Of a stretch of DNA of 64,000 nucleotides, positions 9,266 to 17,596 are shown one piece after another. The stretch is from Nocardia shimofusensis NBRC 100134 (GTDB lineage: Bacteria > Actinomycetota > Actinomycetes > Mycobacteriales > Mycobacteriaceae): positions 1 to 64,000 of the forward strand of contig NZ_BDBT01000030.1 in assembly GCF_001613125.1 (NCBI RefSeq), in the 5' to 3' direction. Numbering within the stretch: the stretch's first letter is position 1; each line of letters starts with the position of its first letter. Position numbers and translations under genes: made by a program. A model generated the notes under the pieces. That model ran no database searches, was not told where the DNA came from, and saw only the letters and a program-made list of their open reading frames with translations.

Positions 9266-9466
9266 TCAGGCCTGGCCGCGGTCCAAGCTCAAGGCCTGCA
9301 CCGGGCAACTGTCGACCGCGAGTTCGACGATGTCCCGGTCGGCCTCGGCGACGGTCTCGCGGGTGAGGGTGACGATGCCGTCGTCACCGACGCGGAACAG
9401 CTCCGGCGCCAGCGCCTCGCACATACCGTGTCCCTCGCAACGGTCCCTGTCTGCGATCAATTTCAT
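9266..9466 (-). CDS. Single-cluster 3Fe-4S ferredoxin
   Basis: 66 residues. Cysteines are spaced C-x5-C (RCEGHGMC) plus a C-terminal C-P (SCPVQAL), three in all, as in the 3Fe-4S ferredoxins that feed electrons to actinobacterial P450s. The ATG at 9466 overlaps the P450 stop codon by four bases, so it is translationally coupled and is almost surely the redox partner of that enzyme. No ferredoxin reductase is nearby. Confidence 0.92.
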   Translation of the reverse strand: MKLIADRDRCEGHGMCEALAPELFRVGDDGIVTLTRETVAEADRDIVELAVDSCPVQALSLDRGQA

Positions 9467-10947
9467 CGGTCGATCCGTTCCACAACGATGGGCAGGCCGT
9501 CGGCGGGGGTCGGCCCGGTACCAGCCACCAGCAGCGGTTCGTAGCCGGGGCGCACCGACCAGCGGAAGTTCAGCAGCATCTGGTGCAGCACCGCCTTGAC
9601 CGTCATCCCGCCGAAGTACAGGCCGATGCACTTGTGCGCACCGCCGCCGAAGGGCGACCAGGCGAAGCGATGCGACTTGTCCTCGCGCCGTTCGGGTGAG
9701 AACCGCTCGGGATCGAATTCGTCGGGATCGCTCCAGTACTTCGCCATGCGCATCATCATGTACGGCCCGCACATGACCAGCGTGCCCTTGGGCACGTAGT
9801 ACCCGCAGATGTCGGTGTCGGCGATGGTCTCGCGGGCCTGCTGAGCGACCGGCGCGTACATGCGCAGCGCCTCCTTGAAAGCCATGTCCAGCAACGGCAT
9901 CGAGTCCAGATCCTCGTAACCGAGCGAGTCCTTGCCCAGCGCGCGGGCCTCTTCGCGCAGCCGCTCCTGCCATTGCGGATGCCTGCCCAGTTCGTAGACG
10001 AGCATGGAGGTCGCGATCGTGCTGGTGTCGTGCGCGGCCAGCATCACGAAGATCATGTGCTGGACGACTTCTTCGTCGGTGAAGGTGTGACCCTCGTCGG
10101 TGGTCGCCTTGCTCAGCACGCTGAACAGATCGGCGCCGTCGCCCGCGCGCTTGGCGTCGATCTCGCTGCGGAAGTACTCCTCGAGCTTGCGCCGCCCGCG
10201 CAGCCCGCGCGCCCACACGCCACCGGGCACATTGGCGCGCACCATCGCGGTGCCGCCGTGCACCGCGTCGTCGAAGGCGTGCGCCAGCGCCACGCTCTCC
10301 GGTCCCAGCTTCGCGCCGACGAAGACCTCGGTGGCCTGGTGCAGCAGCAGTTGCTTGATCGCGGTGTGCAGGTGGAATTCCGGCGAGGGCTGCCAGGCGG
10401 CGATACCGCGGCGCAGCAGTGGGCTGGTCAGTTCCTGGTAGCCGATCAGGCGGGGCCGGGTGAATGCCTGCTGCAGGATCCGGCGGTGGAACATGTGGTC
10501 GTCGAAGTCGCGCAGCAGCACGCCACCGTGGAAGAACGGCCCGATCAGCCATTCCCAGCCGCGCTGGGCGGAGAAGACCTTCTTACGATCGAGCAGCACT
10601 TCCTCGAAGGCCTCCGGACCGTTGACGGTGACCACCGGGCGGCCGAGCACGCCCAGCCAGGAGACCGGACCGAGCTGTTCGAACCGATCGCGGGAGAAGG
10701 TCATCGGGTCGGCGAGGGTGTGCAGGGTGTACCCGATGCCCCGCGGACCGTAGTCGCCCAGCGTGGGTTTCAGACCGCTGCCCGCGGGCGGCTCGGCGAG
10801 CGGTGTCGTGTGCGCCTTGTAGCGCTTCATCATCTTCACACCGGCACGCTGCACACGCCAGGACAGCTTGGTGCGCAGATGCCGGGCCGTGTCGGAGACC
10901 GTGCTGGTTTTGTTGGGCTGGAGCTTGTTGGGCAGGAGCAGACTCAT
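9463..10947 (-). CDS. Cytochrome P450 (CYP136-like)
   Basis: 494 residues. Visible motifs are the I-helix oxygen-binding AAHDTST, the K-helix E-x-x-R (KEALRMY) and the heme loop FGGGAHKCIG with the axial Cys. Length, the Lys/Thr-rich N-terminus and the divergent TetR all match mycobacterial CYP136 (Rv3059 beside Rv3058c). ATG 10947 follows GAAGGGAAA. The natural substrate of CYP136 enzymes is not known to me. A ferredoxin gene is coupled downstream, and an operator palindrome lies about 45 bp upstream. Confidence 0.88.
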   Translation of the reverse strand: MSLLLPNKLQPNKTSTVSDTARHLRTKLSWRVQRAGVKMMKRYKAHTTPLAEPPAGSGLKPTLGDYGPRGIGYTLHTLADPMTFSRDRFEQLGPVSWLGVLGRPVVTVNGPEAFEEVLLDRKKVFSAQRGWEWLIGPFFHGGVLLRDFDDHMFHRRILQQAFTRPRLIGYQELTSPLLRRGIAAWQPSPEFHLHTAIKQLLLHQATEVFVGAKLGPESVALAHAFDDAVHGGTAMVRANVPGGVWARGLRGRRKLEEYFRSEIDAKRAGDGADLFSVLSKATTDEGHTFTDEEVVQHMIFVMLAAHDTSTIATSMLVYELGRHPQWQERLREEARALGKDSLGYEDLDSMPLLDMAFKEALRMYAPVAQQARETIADTDICGYYVPKGTLVMCGPYMMMRMAKYWSDPDEFDPERFSPERREDKSHRFAWSPFGGGAHKCIGLYFGGMTVKAVLHQMLLNFRWSVRPGYEPLLVAGTGPTPADGLPIVVERIDR

Positions 10948-10990
10948 GGCCGATTTCCCTTCGCGACGCTGCGAGTGATCTCGACCATAT

Positions 10991-11008
10991 CGGAAACGAT
11001 CGTTTCCG
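10991..11008. promoter_or_regulatory. 18-bp perfect palindrome between P450 and tetR
   Basis: CGGAAACGATCGTTTCCG is an uninterrupted palindrome in the 103-bp divergent region. A partial repeat (TTGTTTCCC) follows about 10 bp later. It is the natural candidate for the operator of the adjacent TetR protein, controlling both directions. Confidence 0.85.
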
Positions 11009-11050
11009 TACACGGTTGTTTCCCAATTGGCACTGTGAAAAGCTGTCCGG

Positions 11051-11698
11051 ATGACGCGAGCACCCTCGGGCACGTATCGCGGAGCCTCGACCGAGGAACG
11101 TCGCGAAGATCGCCGCCGCCGGCTGCTGGACGCCGCACTGGAGATCATCGGCACCCAGGGTTTGTCGGCGTTGACTGTGCGCGGAGTCTGCGAGCAGGCG
11201 AAAGTCGGCCCGCGCTTCTTCTACGAGGCCTTCCCGGATCTCGACGCCCTGGCCATCACCCTGCTGCTGGAATTGCAGACCTCCGCCCTCGACCGGGCCC
11301 GCGCCGCCGTCGCGGCCTGCACCGGGCGCCCCGCCGAGCGGATCAGAGCGGGTGTGGGCGCGATCATCGGCGAACTCATCGACGATCCGCGACGCGCGAA
11401 TATCGTCTTCGCCCAAGCCTTCGGCAACGAGGCGCTCATGCGATCGCGCTTCGCCAGCATGCGCACGGTGGCCATGACCATCATCGAGCAGACCCGGGTC
11501 GTCCTGGACATCCCCGAAGGTCACGACACCGCCATGGCGGCCACAGCGCAGCTGATCACCGGCGGCGCGGCGGAACTGGTGCTGGTCTGGCTCGACGGCG
11601 GCCTCGACGTCGACCGCGAGGGCCTGATCGAGCTCCTGGGCGATTTCACGATCGCGATGATCGAACGCCTGCCCGCGGTGGCCGGCCGCCTGGGCTGA
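11051..11698 (+). CDS. TetR-family regulator divergent from the P450
   Basis: 215 residues. The DNA-binding domain is at about 20-68 (RRLLDAALEIIGTQGLSALTVRGV ... RFFYEAF). It resembles Rv3058c, the regulator divergent from cyp136 in M. tuberculosis. The regulator and the P450-ferredoxin operon share a 103-bp region with one strong palindrome, which suggests repression of both. The effector is presumably a substrate-like hydrophobic molecule, but this is inference. Confidence 0.88.
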   Translation: MTRAPSGTYRGASTEERREDRRRRLLDAALEIIGTQGLSALTVRGVCEQAKVGPRFFYEAFPDLDALAITLLLELQTSALDRARAAVAACTGRPAERIRAGVGAIIGELIDDPRRANIVFAQAFGNEALMRSRFASMRTVAMTIIEQTRVVLDIPEGHDTAMAATAQLITGGAAELVLVWLDGGLDVDREGLIELLGDFTIAMIERLPAVAGRLG

Positions 11699-11944
11699 GC
11701 TACACCGGCGAGTCGCGGCCCGCGAGTTCGATTCCGGCGGGGAAGATTCCATCGCAATAGGTAGCCGTCGGCTATACACTCATTTGCAGGTCGGTTCTCC
11801 TTTCAATTCCTCGAAGGGGGCGACCGGCGTCACAACTGCGGCATCCCCATCGAACGACCGCCCTGCTCATCTGATTACGTTGGGAGGCAAGATGATCCAA
11901 TCGACCGGGCATCGCGTCGGCCCGCGTCCCACCGGAGGTGCGCG

Positions 11945-12364
11945 ATGAGAGAGAGTGCTTCGGCCCCCGACACCACCGCCCACCAGACCACCGTCCCCGG
12001 CACGACCGCGCCCGAACCGGAGAGCCCCACGCACCGGCTCCCGGGCAACAGCATGTGGACGGTGTCGGCAGTGGTGGTCGAAGCCGACGGACCGAGTCCG
12101 CGTCCCGGCGTGGTGGCCTCGGCGAATCTGGGCGACGCCGCCGAGCAACTGTGCGAATACCTGCCCAGGGCCGGAGCCGTCGGCGACTGCTACCTCGTCG
12201 CCCGGCAGGTTCCGTTGATGCCCAACGGCCCCCAGGGCGCGGGCAGGCGCGCCTGGATCAGCCCGCTCCGGCGCGACGACGAGGGCCAGACGACCTGGGG
12301 CCGGTGGATCCGAGCGGAAGAGCATCCCGACTTCCGCCGCAGCGAGGCCCTGGCCTGGAACTGA
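11945..12364 (+). CDS. Small protein of unknown function
   Basis: 139 residues, starting at an ATG with GGAGG about 7 bases before it. A Thr/Pro-rich N-terminal 30 residues is followed by a compact region (MWTVSAVVVEADGPS ... YLVARQVPLMPNGPQ ... GRWIRAEEHPDFRRSEALAWN) rich in Trp and Arg. No signal peptide or membrane helix. No family is recognised. The 246-bp gap before it contains a plausible -10 (TATACACT, near 11770) and nothing else that I can name. Confidence 0.65.
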   Translation: MRESASAPDTTAHQTTVPGTTAPEPESPTHRLPGNSMWTVSAVVVEADGPSPRPGVVASANLGDAAEQLCEYLPRAGAVGDCYLVARQVPLMPNGPQGAGRRAWISPLRRDDEGQTTWGRWIRAEEHPDFRRSEALAWN

Positions 12365-12398
12365 GCGGCCCCGACGGGCAACTGCGCGCGGGAACGGC

Positions 12399-13706
12399 TC
12401 AGAGATGTTCCGGCGCGCCCGGCCGGTATTCCTCGGCGCCGCCACGGCGCAACGCGCTGTTCTTGTCCCGGTACATCGCGGCGTCGGCGGCGCGCAGCAG
12501 CTCGTCGGCTACCTCCGGCCGCTCACGCACGAACGCCGACCCGATGCTCGCGCCGACCCGCACGCGCTGGTCCACCACCTCGATCGGCTCGATCAGCGCC
12601 TCGTGCAGCCGCCCGATGAGCGCGTTCAACTGAGCGCATCCGGCGCAGCGTTCGACGAGCACGACGAACTCGTCGCCGCCCACGCGCGCGGGCAGCTCAT
12701 CGGAGCCGACAGCGCCGCGCAGCCGCTGCCCGACCTCGCGCAGCACGGTGTCCCCGACGGCGTGCCCCCACCGGTCGTTGATCTCCTTGAACCCGTCGAG
12801 ATCGACGTAGCACAATCCGATCGGCGCCTGCGCCGCGGCGATTCGGTCGAAGAACAGCGTCCGGTTGGGCAGGCCGGTGAGGCTGTCGTGATGGGCGTCG
12901 TGCCAGAGCCGGTCGGCCAGTTGCTTGCGTTCGGTCACGTCCACGGCCACCCCGATGAGAAATCGCATCTGCCCGTGCGCATCCCGCACCGCCGACATGG
13001 ACAGGTCGATATAGGACACGTCCCCGTCCGGACGGACGTTCTCGGTCTCCAGCCGGAATCGGTCGATCTCGCCACTGATCATTCGCTGCAACTGCGTGTA
13101 GGCGGCACCGAGGTTGATCGGCCCGAGCAACTCGGCCACCGAGCGGCCGGGCATGGATTCCTGTGGCAGGCCGAGCATTTCGGCGAAGGCGGAGTTCACC
13201 TCGAGCACCCGGCCCCGAACGTCGACGGTGCCGATGCCGACCGAGGCGCCCGCGAACATCGCCTCGAAGCGGGCTTCGGACAACTGCCGCCTGGCCTCGG
13301 CTTCGCGGGCAGTGGCCAGCGCCGCGCCGAGCGTGGCCTCCTGCTCGACCAGCGCGGCGCTGCGCAGTGCGCCGGTGAACCCTTCGCCGAATTCGGCGGC
13401 CACGGCGACCGCGCGATCACGGCACTGCTCGAATCCCGGCTCGGCGCGCGGACAGCACGCCTCGGCCATGTCGGCGCAGATGACGCGCACCGTGCGGCTG
13501 ACTGCGAGCGGGTCACGGTAGTTGGCGGCGACCAGCCGGGCGGCGACCGTGCGCGCGATCTCCGGTTCGCGATCGCCGCGGATCGCGGCGATCAGGATTT
13601 CGGTCAGCTCGGTCAGCAGGGTCTCGATCTCGCTGCGGGTGAGGGCGGGGGCAACGACGCCGTCCAGGGCATCGGCCCACCGCGCCGCCAGCTTCCGCGC
13701 ACCCAC
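12399..13706 (-). CDS. PAS-GGDEF diguanylate cyclase
   Basis: 435 residues from a GTG start. An N-terminal helical region of about 140 residues ends in a coiled-coil-like stretch (LGAALATAREAEARRQLSEA). A PAS domain with PAC (VDVTERKQLADRL) and a GGDEF domain with intact RVGGDEFVVL follow. The N-terminal organisation is like the non-EAL half of mycobacterial Rv1354c, but there is no EAL domain. The RxxD inhibitory site is absent (G-S-D-E). It should synthesise c-di-GMP in the cytoplasm. It lies 32 bp downstream of a methyltransferase gene and may share its transcript. Confidence 0.88.
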   Translation of the reverse strand: MGARKLAARWADALDGVVAPALTRSEIETLLTELTEILIAAIRGDREPEIARTVAARLVAANYRDPLAVSRTVRVICADMAEACCPRAEPGFEQCRDRAVAVAAEFGEGFTGALRSAALVEQEATLGAALATAREAEARRQLSEARFEAMFAGASVGIGTVDVRGRVLEVNSAFAEMLGLPQESMPGRSVAELLGPINLGAAYTQLQRMISGEIDRFRLETENVRPDGDVSYIDLSMSAVRDAHGQMRFLIGVAVDVTERKQLADRLWHDAHHDSLTGLPNRTLFFDRIAAAQAPIGLCYVDLDGFKEINDRWGHAVGDTVLREVGQRLRGAVGSDELPARVGGDEFVVLVERCAGCAQLNALIGRLHEALIEPIEVVDQRVRVGASIGSAFVRERPEVADELLRAADAAMYRDKNSALRRGGAEEYRPGAPEHL

Positions 13707-13738
13707 CGGCCCCTACCCCCTTCGCCGCCGTGGCCGCG

Positions 13739-14548
13739 TCACACCTTGCGACCGACACCAGCCAGGGCGAGTGAGCGTCCCGGCTCCTCGTACCGATCGC
13801 GTTCGGATTCCGGTCGCCACATGGACGGTTCGACGACCCCGGGTTCCACCGGCACCCACCTGTCGAACATACCGATGATCTCGGACGCGGGACGGAAGTG
13901 GATGCCGACCTTGCTCGAGTTGTTGGCGCTCGCGCCCAGCGCGGCGGCGTCGTCGGGCCGCAGCTCCGAGGTCAGGTGCGAGATCGCGACGTAGGAGCCC
14001 TCGGCCACCGAATCGTAGAGCCGGCCGACCTTGTCCACCGGGTCGTCGGCGTCGGCGAGCAGATGCAACACGGCGATCAGCAGGACACCCACCGGACGAT
14101 CGAGGTCGATCAGACCGGATTCGCGCACCCGCGCCATCAACTCGGCGGGCTTGCGCAGATCCGCCTCGATCGCGCTCGCATTGTCGTTCCCCGCCAGCAA
14201 CGAGCGCGAGTGCGTGACGGCGACCGGATCGATGTCGATGTAGAGCACCCGCACCGAGGGGTCGATGGCTTGCGCGACCTCGTGCACATTGCCGACGGTG
14301 GGGATGCCGGAGCCGATGTCGACGAACTGGGTGATCCCCGCCTCCACCAGGTGGCGCACCGAGCGCCGGAGAAACGCGCGATTGCTCAGCGCCAGGCGCG
14401 GCAGGTCGGGCACCAGCTTCTTGCCCATCTCGGCCGCCATCCGGTCGATCTCGAAATTGTGCGAGCCGCCCAGGAGCGCGTCGTACATCCGCGCCGGGCT
14501 GGCCTGCTGCATGTCGACGCCCTCGGGCGCCCAGGACGGCCTGTCCAT
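13739..14548 (-). CDS. SAM-dependent methyltransferase (Methyltransf_19/DUF574 type)
   Basis: 269 residues. The family hallmarks are visible: PARMYDALLGGSHNFEIDR near the N-terminus, the SAM-binding FVDIGSGIPT, the acidic VLYIDIDPVAV, and AISHLTSE. These proteins are numerous in Streptomyces and Nocardia, and their substrates are mostly unknown. ATG 14548 has AGAGGGG before it. The GGDEF gene follows after 32 bp. Confidence 0.85.
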   Translation of the reverse strand: MDRPSWAPEGVDMQQASPARMYDALLGGSHNFEIDRMAAEMGKKLVPDLPRLALSNRAFLRRSVRHLVEAGITQFVDIGSGIPTVGNVHEVAQAIDPSVRVLYIDIDPVAVTHSRSLLAGNDNASAIEADLRKPAELMARVRESGLIDLDRPVGVLLIAVLHLLADADDPVDKVGRLYDSVAEGSYVAISHLTSELRPDDAAALGASANNSSKVGIHFRPASEIIGMFDRWVPVEPGVVEPSMWRPESERDRYEEPGRSLALAGVGRKV

Positions 14549-15016
14549 CGAATCCCCTCTGCCACGAGCGAATCCCCCGCGCTTCGGACGATCCGCACCC
14601 GGGTCGTCTGCACCCGGCGATGCCCACGCATGGTAGCCCCCCACGGTGATCGTCGCCGATCCACATCGGGAGCAAAATGCCAGCTACTGACGGGTGCGGG
14701 AAAGACAGCCGCAGACATGCGCAGCACCGGTCACGACCACGGTGTGGCCGCCGATTCCGATCCGCGCCGGCTCGGGATCGCGCACACCACCCGGCAACTC
14801 GACCACGCCGCGGACTGCCCGGCCGACGCGCACTGCGCCGAACCGCACGGGCCGACCCACCGGTCGTGACCGGCGGACGCGCCCGATCAGCGAACTCGGC
14901 CGCCCCGCCGAACCGGCCGGTGACTCGCGGCGAACCGCCCCACCGCACCGTGCGGGGGAACCGATCCGTGGCAGGCGTGCCGAAGACGCGCGCCGCCAGG
15001 GTCCGGCGAGTACGCC
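14549..15016. other. Gap of 468 bp without a supported gene
   Basis: This stretch separates the start of one methyltransferase from the end of the cupin gene. It must hold the promoter of the methyltransferase and the end of the cupin transcript. Short frames on both strands have no Shine-Dalgarno or family resemblance. The best is 14717-14869 on the plus strand, 50 codons, and I do not accept it. Confidence 0.6.
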
Positions 15017-15364
15017 TCAGAGGTTGCGGTGCAGCGTGACGTGGACGACGGAGTCCGCCAGCGCGGTGAGCCGATGCGGATCACCGCCGGTGATGTAGAC
15101 CGTCGAACCGGGCTCGAGCCGGTGCGCGCCGGGCGTCTCGCCGCCGGTGATCTCCAGGTCGATACGGCCGCTGACGCAGGTGACCAGGATCGGACCAGGG
15201 GCCTTGTGCTCGTCGAGCAGCTGGCCGGTGCGGAAGCTGAAGCCCACCAGGGTCAGTCCGGGGCCGGCGAGCAGCCTGCGGGCACTGGGGCCGGGGCCGT
15301 CGCCGGGCAGGAACTCGGTCGTGCCGGTGGCCGTGGGGGTCTGGGAGGCGATGTGTTCGGTCAT
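15017..15364 (-). CDS. Small cupin-domain protein
   Basis: 115 residues, a single beta-barrel cupin. The second half has the strands expected (VTCVSGRIDLEI, PGSTVYITGGDPHRL), including a His that could bind metal (DPHRL), but only part of the canonical H-x-H motif 1 is present (LDEHKAPGPI). Its ATG overlaps the stop of the methyltransferase by four bases (ATGA), so the two are coupled. It may act on or sense the product of that enzyme; no substrate is known. Confidence 0.78.
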   Translation of the reverse strand: MTEHIASQTPTATGTTEFLPGDGPGPSARRLLAGPGLTLVGFSFRTGQLLDEHKAPGPILVTCVSGRIDLEITGGETPGAHRLEPGSTVYITGGDPHRLTALADSVVHVTLHRNL

Positions 15365-16155
15365 GGTTTCGGCTTCCTCGCGATGACGGAGATGGCGCGC
15401 AGTTCGCGCTTGTGGGCGTTGAATGTGGAGCGCATGGCCAGCACCCGCTCACGGGCCGGCTTGTCGCGCAGGACATTGCCGATGATGCGCGCCGTGCCGA
15501 GGACCCCCTCGTCGGCGATCACCCGACGCGGCTGCAGCAGGGCCATCGGCGCGTAGCCGACATGCTCGATCTCGAAGCCGCCCCGCTCCAGGATGTCGCG
15601 CCATTCAGCGGCGGTGAGCGGGCGTGCGTTGACCTTGATGGAGCGGGCCAGCGCCTTGCGCAGCTCGGTCTTGGTCCCGTCGGGCAGATCGTCGGGCGTC
15701 AGCGACAGCTCGTGGATGGCGTAGCGGCCGCCGGGACGCAGCACCCGATACGCCTCGGCGATGATGGCCGACTTGTGCGCGTCGGTCTGCATGGTCAGCA
15801 TCGCCTCGCCGACGACCGCGTCGGCGGACTCGGACTCCAGACCGGTGTCGGCGGCGTCACCGCTGCTGACCACGCCCGCGCCACCGACCGCGGCGGCACT
15901 GAGCGCGGCGGCATCGGCGTCGGCCTCCACGCCCCGGTAGCTGGCCGGGTTGCGGCCCAAGATGGAGGTGGCCGTCTTGCCGAGGCCGGGGGCGAGTTCG
16001 ACCACATCGGCGCCGGTCAGCTTCGCCGCGTCGAGCATGTCCTCGGTCATCTTGGCCCCGCCGGGGCGCAGCACCCGCTTGCCGAGGCGGGCCAGGAGCC
16101 AATGGCCCGGCAGGTGCGCGGAATCGCGCTTGTCGAAGGGTAAGGGTGTGGTCAT
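15361..16155 (-). CDS. Class I SAM-dependent methyltransferase
   Basis: 264 residues. SAM-binding motif I is VVELAPGLGKTA, and the acidic loop VEADADA follows. Motif IV region ADAVVGEAMLTM and the post-motif LRPGGRYAIHEL are present. It belongs to the UbiE-like small-molecule methyltransferases. ATG 16155 follows ACAGGAAG. It is coupled to the cupin downstream and divergent from a cysteine-containing HTH regulator, which is the obvious candidate to control it. Confidence 0.88.
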   Translation of the reverse strand: MTTPLPFDKRDSAHLPGHWLLARLGKRVLRPGGAKMTEDMLDAAKLTGADVVELAPGLGKTATSILGRNPASYRGVEADADAAALSAAAVGGAGVVSSGDAADTGLESESADAVVGEAMLTMQTDAHKSAIIAEAYRVLRPGGRYAIHELSLTPDDLPDGTKTELRKALARSIKVNARPLTAAEWRDILERGGFEIEHVGYAPMALLQPRRVIADEGVLGTARIIGNVLRDKPARERVLAMRSTFNAHKRELRAISVIARKPKP

Positions 16156-16273
16156 GTTTTCGCTTCCTGTCGGTTCGGCCGCCTCGGGGGCGGTCCTACA
16201 ATCTGTCGGGAATGTTGTCGTCGGGGAGACCCCGGAACGAGTCGGCGCCGGGCGTGTCGGGAGAGGAACACCG

Positions 16274-16939
16274 ATGACCGCCACACCCCGGCAGCGGGAC
16301 AAGGTCCTCGCGCTCGTACGCGACTCCCTGGAACCGCTGGACGCGCCGGTCATCGCACGCCTGTTGGGTATTCACATCACCACCGCGCGCTTCCACCTGA
16401 ACGCCTTGATCGACGCCGGGCTGGTGGAGGGCACCTGGTTGCCGTCGGAGACCGTGGGCAGACCCCGCAAGGGCTATCTCGCGGTCGGCGCGGATCCGGC
16501 CGCCCCGGTCCTGGCCGCCCTGCTCGCCCAGCTCGGCGACACCCCGGCCGAGCGACACGCGAAAGCCGTTGCGGCCGGTCGTATGTGGGCCGACAGCCTG
16601 ACCGGCATCGGCGCCGCGGAGACAGACCTGCCCGATCCGGTCACGGTGGTGACGAGCACGCTCACCCGTCTGGGTTTCCAGGTGTCGCAGACCTTGTCGA
16701 GTTTCGGCGGTCACGAGATCAGCATGTGCAACTGCCCGTTGCGGCGTATCGCGCGCGATCTGCCCGAGGTGGTCGCCGGTGTCCAGCAGGGCATGATCGA
16801 GCGTGCGCTGCAACGACATTCGCCCACTCTGGCCTCGCAGTACGACGTCGAGGTGCGGCCGGACGCCACCGCGGGCGATTGCGGCGTCACGCTGCGGCTG
16901 ACCAGCAAGTCGCCGTGCATCGCGCCGCTCACGCACTGA
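16274..16939 (+). CDS. ArsR-like HTH regulator with a cysteine-rich C-terminal sensor region
   Basis: 221 residues. A winged-helix HTH is at residues 5-75 (APVIARLLGIHITTARFHLNALIDAGLV). The C-terminal part has Cys residues in MCNCPL, GDCGV and SPCIA, plus His in GGHE, HSP and LTH. This fits the COG2345 regulators, several of which (SufR type) bind an iron-sulfur cluster. ATG 16274 follows GAGAGGA. It is divergent from the methyltransferase-cupin pair across 118 bp. The sensing of redox state, iron or nitric oxide is inference from the Cys pattern. Confidence 0.82.
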   Translation: MTATPRQRDKVLALVRDSLEPLDAPVIARLLGIHITTARFHLNALIDAGLVEGTWLPSETVGRPRKGYLAVGADPAAPVLAALLAQLGDTPAERHAKAVAAGRMWADSLTGIGAAETDLPDPVTVVTSTLTRLGFQVSQTLSSFGGHEISMCNCPLRRIARDLPEVVAGVQQGMIERALQRHSPTLASQYDVEVRPDATAGDCGVTLRLTSKSPCIAPLTH

Positions 16940-17017
16940 CCACACCCCGCTCCACCTTTCGCCGCCGTCGCGCCCCGGGACTTCCCGGGCGCGGGATCGA
17001 GACTATTTAAATAAGCC

Positions 17018-17049
17018 TTGACCCTACGCCTTAGGCTAGGCTAACTTCC
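17018..17049 (+). promoter_or_regulatory. Promoter overlapped by an IdeR/DtxR-type iron box
   Basis: TTGACC (17018-17023) and TAACTT (17042-17047) are spaced 18 bp and form a plausible promoter. Over it lies TTAGGCTAGGCTAACTTCC (17031-17049), which matches the mycobacterial IdeR consensus TTAGGTTAGGCTAACCTAA at 15 of 19 positions by my count. Binding there would block RNA polymerase, so iron repression of the downstream genes is expected. Confidence 0.72.
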
Positions 17050-17112
17050 CTCCCCAACAGCTCGTTTTCGACGAAGACGGATGTAACCTCGCTCACTCGA
17101 AAGGTGAAATAG

Positions 17113-17583
17113 ATGAAGAAGTGGAGCACGCTCGGCACGGTCGGGACCGCGCTGGCGGCCGTTTCGGCCGCCATGATCGCCTGCGCCTCGTCCGCGACGG
17201 CCGACCCCGGCTCCTTCTCCATCACCAGCGAAGTACCCACCCTGGACCAGCTCGAGCAGCAAGTGCACTTCCTGACCGCGACCCCCGCCTCCGACGAGGC
17301 CAAAGCCGCGAATCTGGAAGGCGGGATGAACGCGGTCGTCGTGCCACGCACCGTGTACAACCTGGGCCTGTTCCGCGAGCCGCTGGGCTGGAGCGAGGTG
17401 ACCGGCCCGCAGACCCACGAGGGCGACGTGCACACCGCGATCCTGCACAGCAATTCCGCTGGTCGTCCGGCGATCACCATGAAGGTCACCTGGAAGCGCG
17501 TCGACGGCGCCTGGAAGCTGGCCAACAGCTCGCTGTGCGACGGCGTGCAGGCCGTCGGCCTGCCGATCGCCTGCGATTTCTGA
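17113..17583 (+). CDS. Secreted MTB12/CFP-2-like protein
   Basis: 156 residues. Residues 1-31 are a Sec signal peptide (MKKW, hydrophobic core, then SSATA-DP at the likely cleavage site). The mature part resembles the low-molecular-weight antigen MTB12 (Rv2376c): VPTLDQLEQQVHFL, NLEGGM and the closing W-K-L-A-N-S-S. Two Cys near the C-terminus could form a disulfide. Function of the family is unknown. An AAAGGTG element precedes the ATG. The gene is 13 bp before an ABC transporter operon and is preceded by an iron box. Confidence 0.8.
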   Translation: MKKWSTLGTVGTALAAVSAAMIACASSATADPGSFSITSEVPTLDQLEQQVHFLTATPASDEAKAANLEGGMNAVVVPRTVYNLGLFREPLGWSEVTGPQTHEGDVHTAILHSNSAGRPAITMKVTWKRVDGAWKLANSSLCDGVQAVGLPIACDF

Positions 17584-17596
17584 GTCCTCCGGCGCG

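Noticed and set aside
14717..14869. Plus-strand frame of 50 codons in the 468-bp gap
   Set aside because: Weak start context, no family similarity, and odd composition. Nothing supports it beyond being open.
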